Below, piece by piece: positions 29,515-30,524 of a DNA stretch of 30,524 nt. Source of the stretch: a virus; IMG/VR virus record IMGVR_UViG_3300037587_000181, positions 1-30,524 of that record; one strand, 5' to 3'. The translations under genes were made by a program, and so were the position numbers. The notes below the pieces were generated by a model. The model was not told where the DNA came from, searched no databases, and was given only the letters and a program-made list of their open reading frames with translations. Each line of letters opens with the position of its first letter. The stretch's first letter is position 1.

Positions 29515-30524
29515 ACAAACACTAACATACTGGCGCACGCTGTGTGATGCCTCCTTCTTCCACTTCGTAAGAATTATAGGAGGGGCAGTAAGCCAGGGGG
29601 GAATTATCTCCCAAAGAATACATGGCCCTCTCTGTGCATTCGCACAAAACTCAAACATATATCGTAAGGCGATAGCTACACCCCGTGACTGGCTGAAGTC
29701 TACAGTCTGGACTAAGTGGAAAGCTATCTATGATTACGCAAGAGACCCCGAGGAACGACAACTCATTGCCTCTGAGAATGAACGTATCGCTGGTAACATG
29801 CTGCTGTGGATACAGACTCAGATACTCCGCAACCCACGATTACGTCTAATCTACGAGGATAGGTTTTCATATTTAGATGAGGACACTGGACAGTATCGAC
29901 TTATAGATAAGGCGTGGACAAAGATGGATGGCATACGATGGACACGTACGACAATGGACTTACCACGCAAGGGAATCTACTCAGAACCCAGCATCCAGGC
30001 AATCGGTATCGGAGGTGCTGCCCAGTCAGGACACTACACTCGAATAAAGATTGACGACTTGGTTGGTGAGGCTGCTATGAAATCTATACTAGTGATGGAC
30101 TCAGTTGTACGCTGGTTTGATAACCATGCGGAGCTACTCGTACAGCCTGACGTATCACTAGCTAACCCAAGTTACGTGGAGATGGTGGGAACACACTGGG
30201 GGCCAGGGGACTTCTTCTGTTATGTACAAGACAACTACGAGGCTTTCAAATGGATGATTGTGCCGTGCAGGAAGGACTTCCCTGAGCACGAGAGAGACCA
30301 CGTAGTGTACCTTAACAACCCTGACGTGGAGATTGGAGAGTCAAACTGGCCTGAGAAGTTCAGCACGCAGTACTATATTGATATGCTCAACTCAGAGAAG
30401 GCCAACATCTACTGGGCACAACACATGAACTTCCCCGAGAAGGGAGCGGGGATAACAAAAATAGACACTGACTGGATTAGATACTATGAGTGGGAGTGGG
30501 AAGAGGTACAGGTTGGCACTACTA
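29504..30524 (+). CDS. terminase large subunit, 3' truncated by window
   Basis: Opening at GTG 29504, the frame stays open to the window end (340 codons). The ATPase part has a deviant Walker A, Thr59-Pro-Arg-Asp-Trp-Leu-Lys65-Ser-Thr67, a Walker-B-like Ile183-Asp184-Asp185, and downstream Gly-Thr-His-Trp-Gly-Pro-Gly-Asp-Phe, matching the usual Gly-Thr-Arg/His segment of TerL proteins. It should power DNA packaging through the portal. The nuclease domain lies beyond the edge. The start overlaps the preceding gene and has GAGGAG about 14 bases upstream. Confidence 0.85.
   Translation, partial: MTGKQTLTYWRTLCDASFFHFVRIIGGAVSQGGIISQRIHGPLCAFAQNSNIYRKAIATPRDWLKSTVWTKWKAIYDYARDPEERQLIASENERIAGNMLLWIQTQILRNPRLRLIYEDRFSYLDEDTGQYRLIDKAWTKMDGIRWTRTTMDLPRKGIYSEPSIQAIGIGGAAQSGHYTRIKIDDLVGEAAMKSILVMDSVVRWFDNHAELLVQPDVSLANPSYVEMVGTHWGPGDFFCYVQDNYEAFKWMIVPCRKDFPEHERDHVVYLNNPDVEIGESNWPEKFSTQYYIDMLNSEKANIYWAQHMNFPEKGAGITKIDTDWIRYYEWEWEEVQVGTT

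Noticed and set aside
1-30524. CRISPR arrays, insertion sequences, integrase or attachment sites
   Set aside because: No regularly spaced repeats, transposase motifs or integrase gene were seen; tRNA copies at 1-3868 look intact rather than att-site fragments.

Overview
The window is a stretch of a tailed bacteriophage genome (Caudoviricetes) carrying a tRNA/small-gene region followed by almost a complete late (virion) gene block. Every convincing gene lies on the + strand, packed with 1-20 nt overlaps of the TAATG/ATGA type and good AGGAGG-like ribosome binding sites. There is a portal, scaffold, HK97-fold capsid, connector, nozzle-like protein, fibre, a very large internal protein, lysis genes and terminase, but no tape measure, tail tube or sheath. 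This points to a short-tailed (podovirus-like) virion. The order portal-scaffold-capsid-connector-nozzle-...-internal proteins-holin-spanin-TerS-TerL resembles the late region of T7-type phages, but no RNA polymerase gene or phage-type promoter is visible. The host cannot be named. The one clear promoter is a bacterial sigma70 type, which fits transcription by host polymerase.

Region 1 (1-2640) is a dense tRNA array: one 5'-truncated tRNA plus nineteen complete ones, interleaved with small ORFs. Two more tRNAs (Cys, Asp) lie at 3716-3868. Together they cover 19 of the 20 amino acids; only Ser is not seen, and the array runs off the left edge. Three small genes end exactly on the TAG formed by nucleotides 8-10 of the tRNA that follows. 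A consensus extended -10 sigma70 promoter (2647-2675) sits right after the array.

Region 2 (2698-4110) holds a zinc-ribbon protein, an overlapping small ORF, two tiny lysine-rich proteins, a Tyr-rich lipoprotein, tRNA-Cys and tRNA-Asp, and a 47-residue ORF whose N-terminus copies the N-terminus of the major capsid protein.

Region 3 (4112-19294) is head and tail morphogenesis: portal, a small ORF with a probable ATT start, scaffold, a protein of unknown role, decoration-like protein, major capsid protein, a beta-helix protein, small ORFs, a GroES-like co-chaperonin, connector/adaptor, two related beta-rich proteins, a GT2 glycosyltransferase with helical C-terminal repeats, a nozzle-like protein and its partner, and a 766-residue fibre.

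Region 4 (19294-28154) holds an M15 peptidase, a GNAT-like protein, a run of Gly/Gln/Tyr/Met-rich low-complexity proteins sharing an Asn-Pro-Trp motif, and two internal proteins, one of 1622 residues, probably ejected with DNA. Region 5 (28151-30524) is lysis (two small membrane proteins and a two-membrane-segment coiled coil) followed by terminase small and large subunits; the large subunit is cut by the window edge.

The most notable observations are the capsid N-terminal peptide reused in a separate small ORF, the GroES homologue inside the connector operon, the near-complete tRNA set with tRNA-embedded stop codons and short-variable-arm Leu tRNAs, and the cluster of low-complexity virion candidates. 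Functional calls rest on motif recognition by eye, without database searches.
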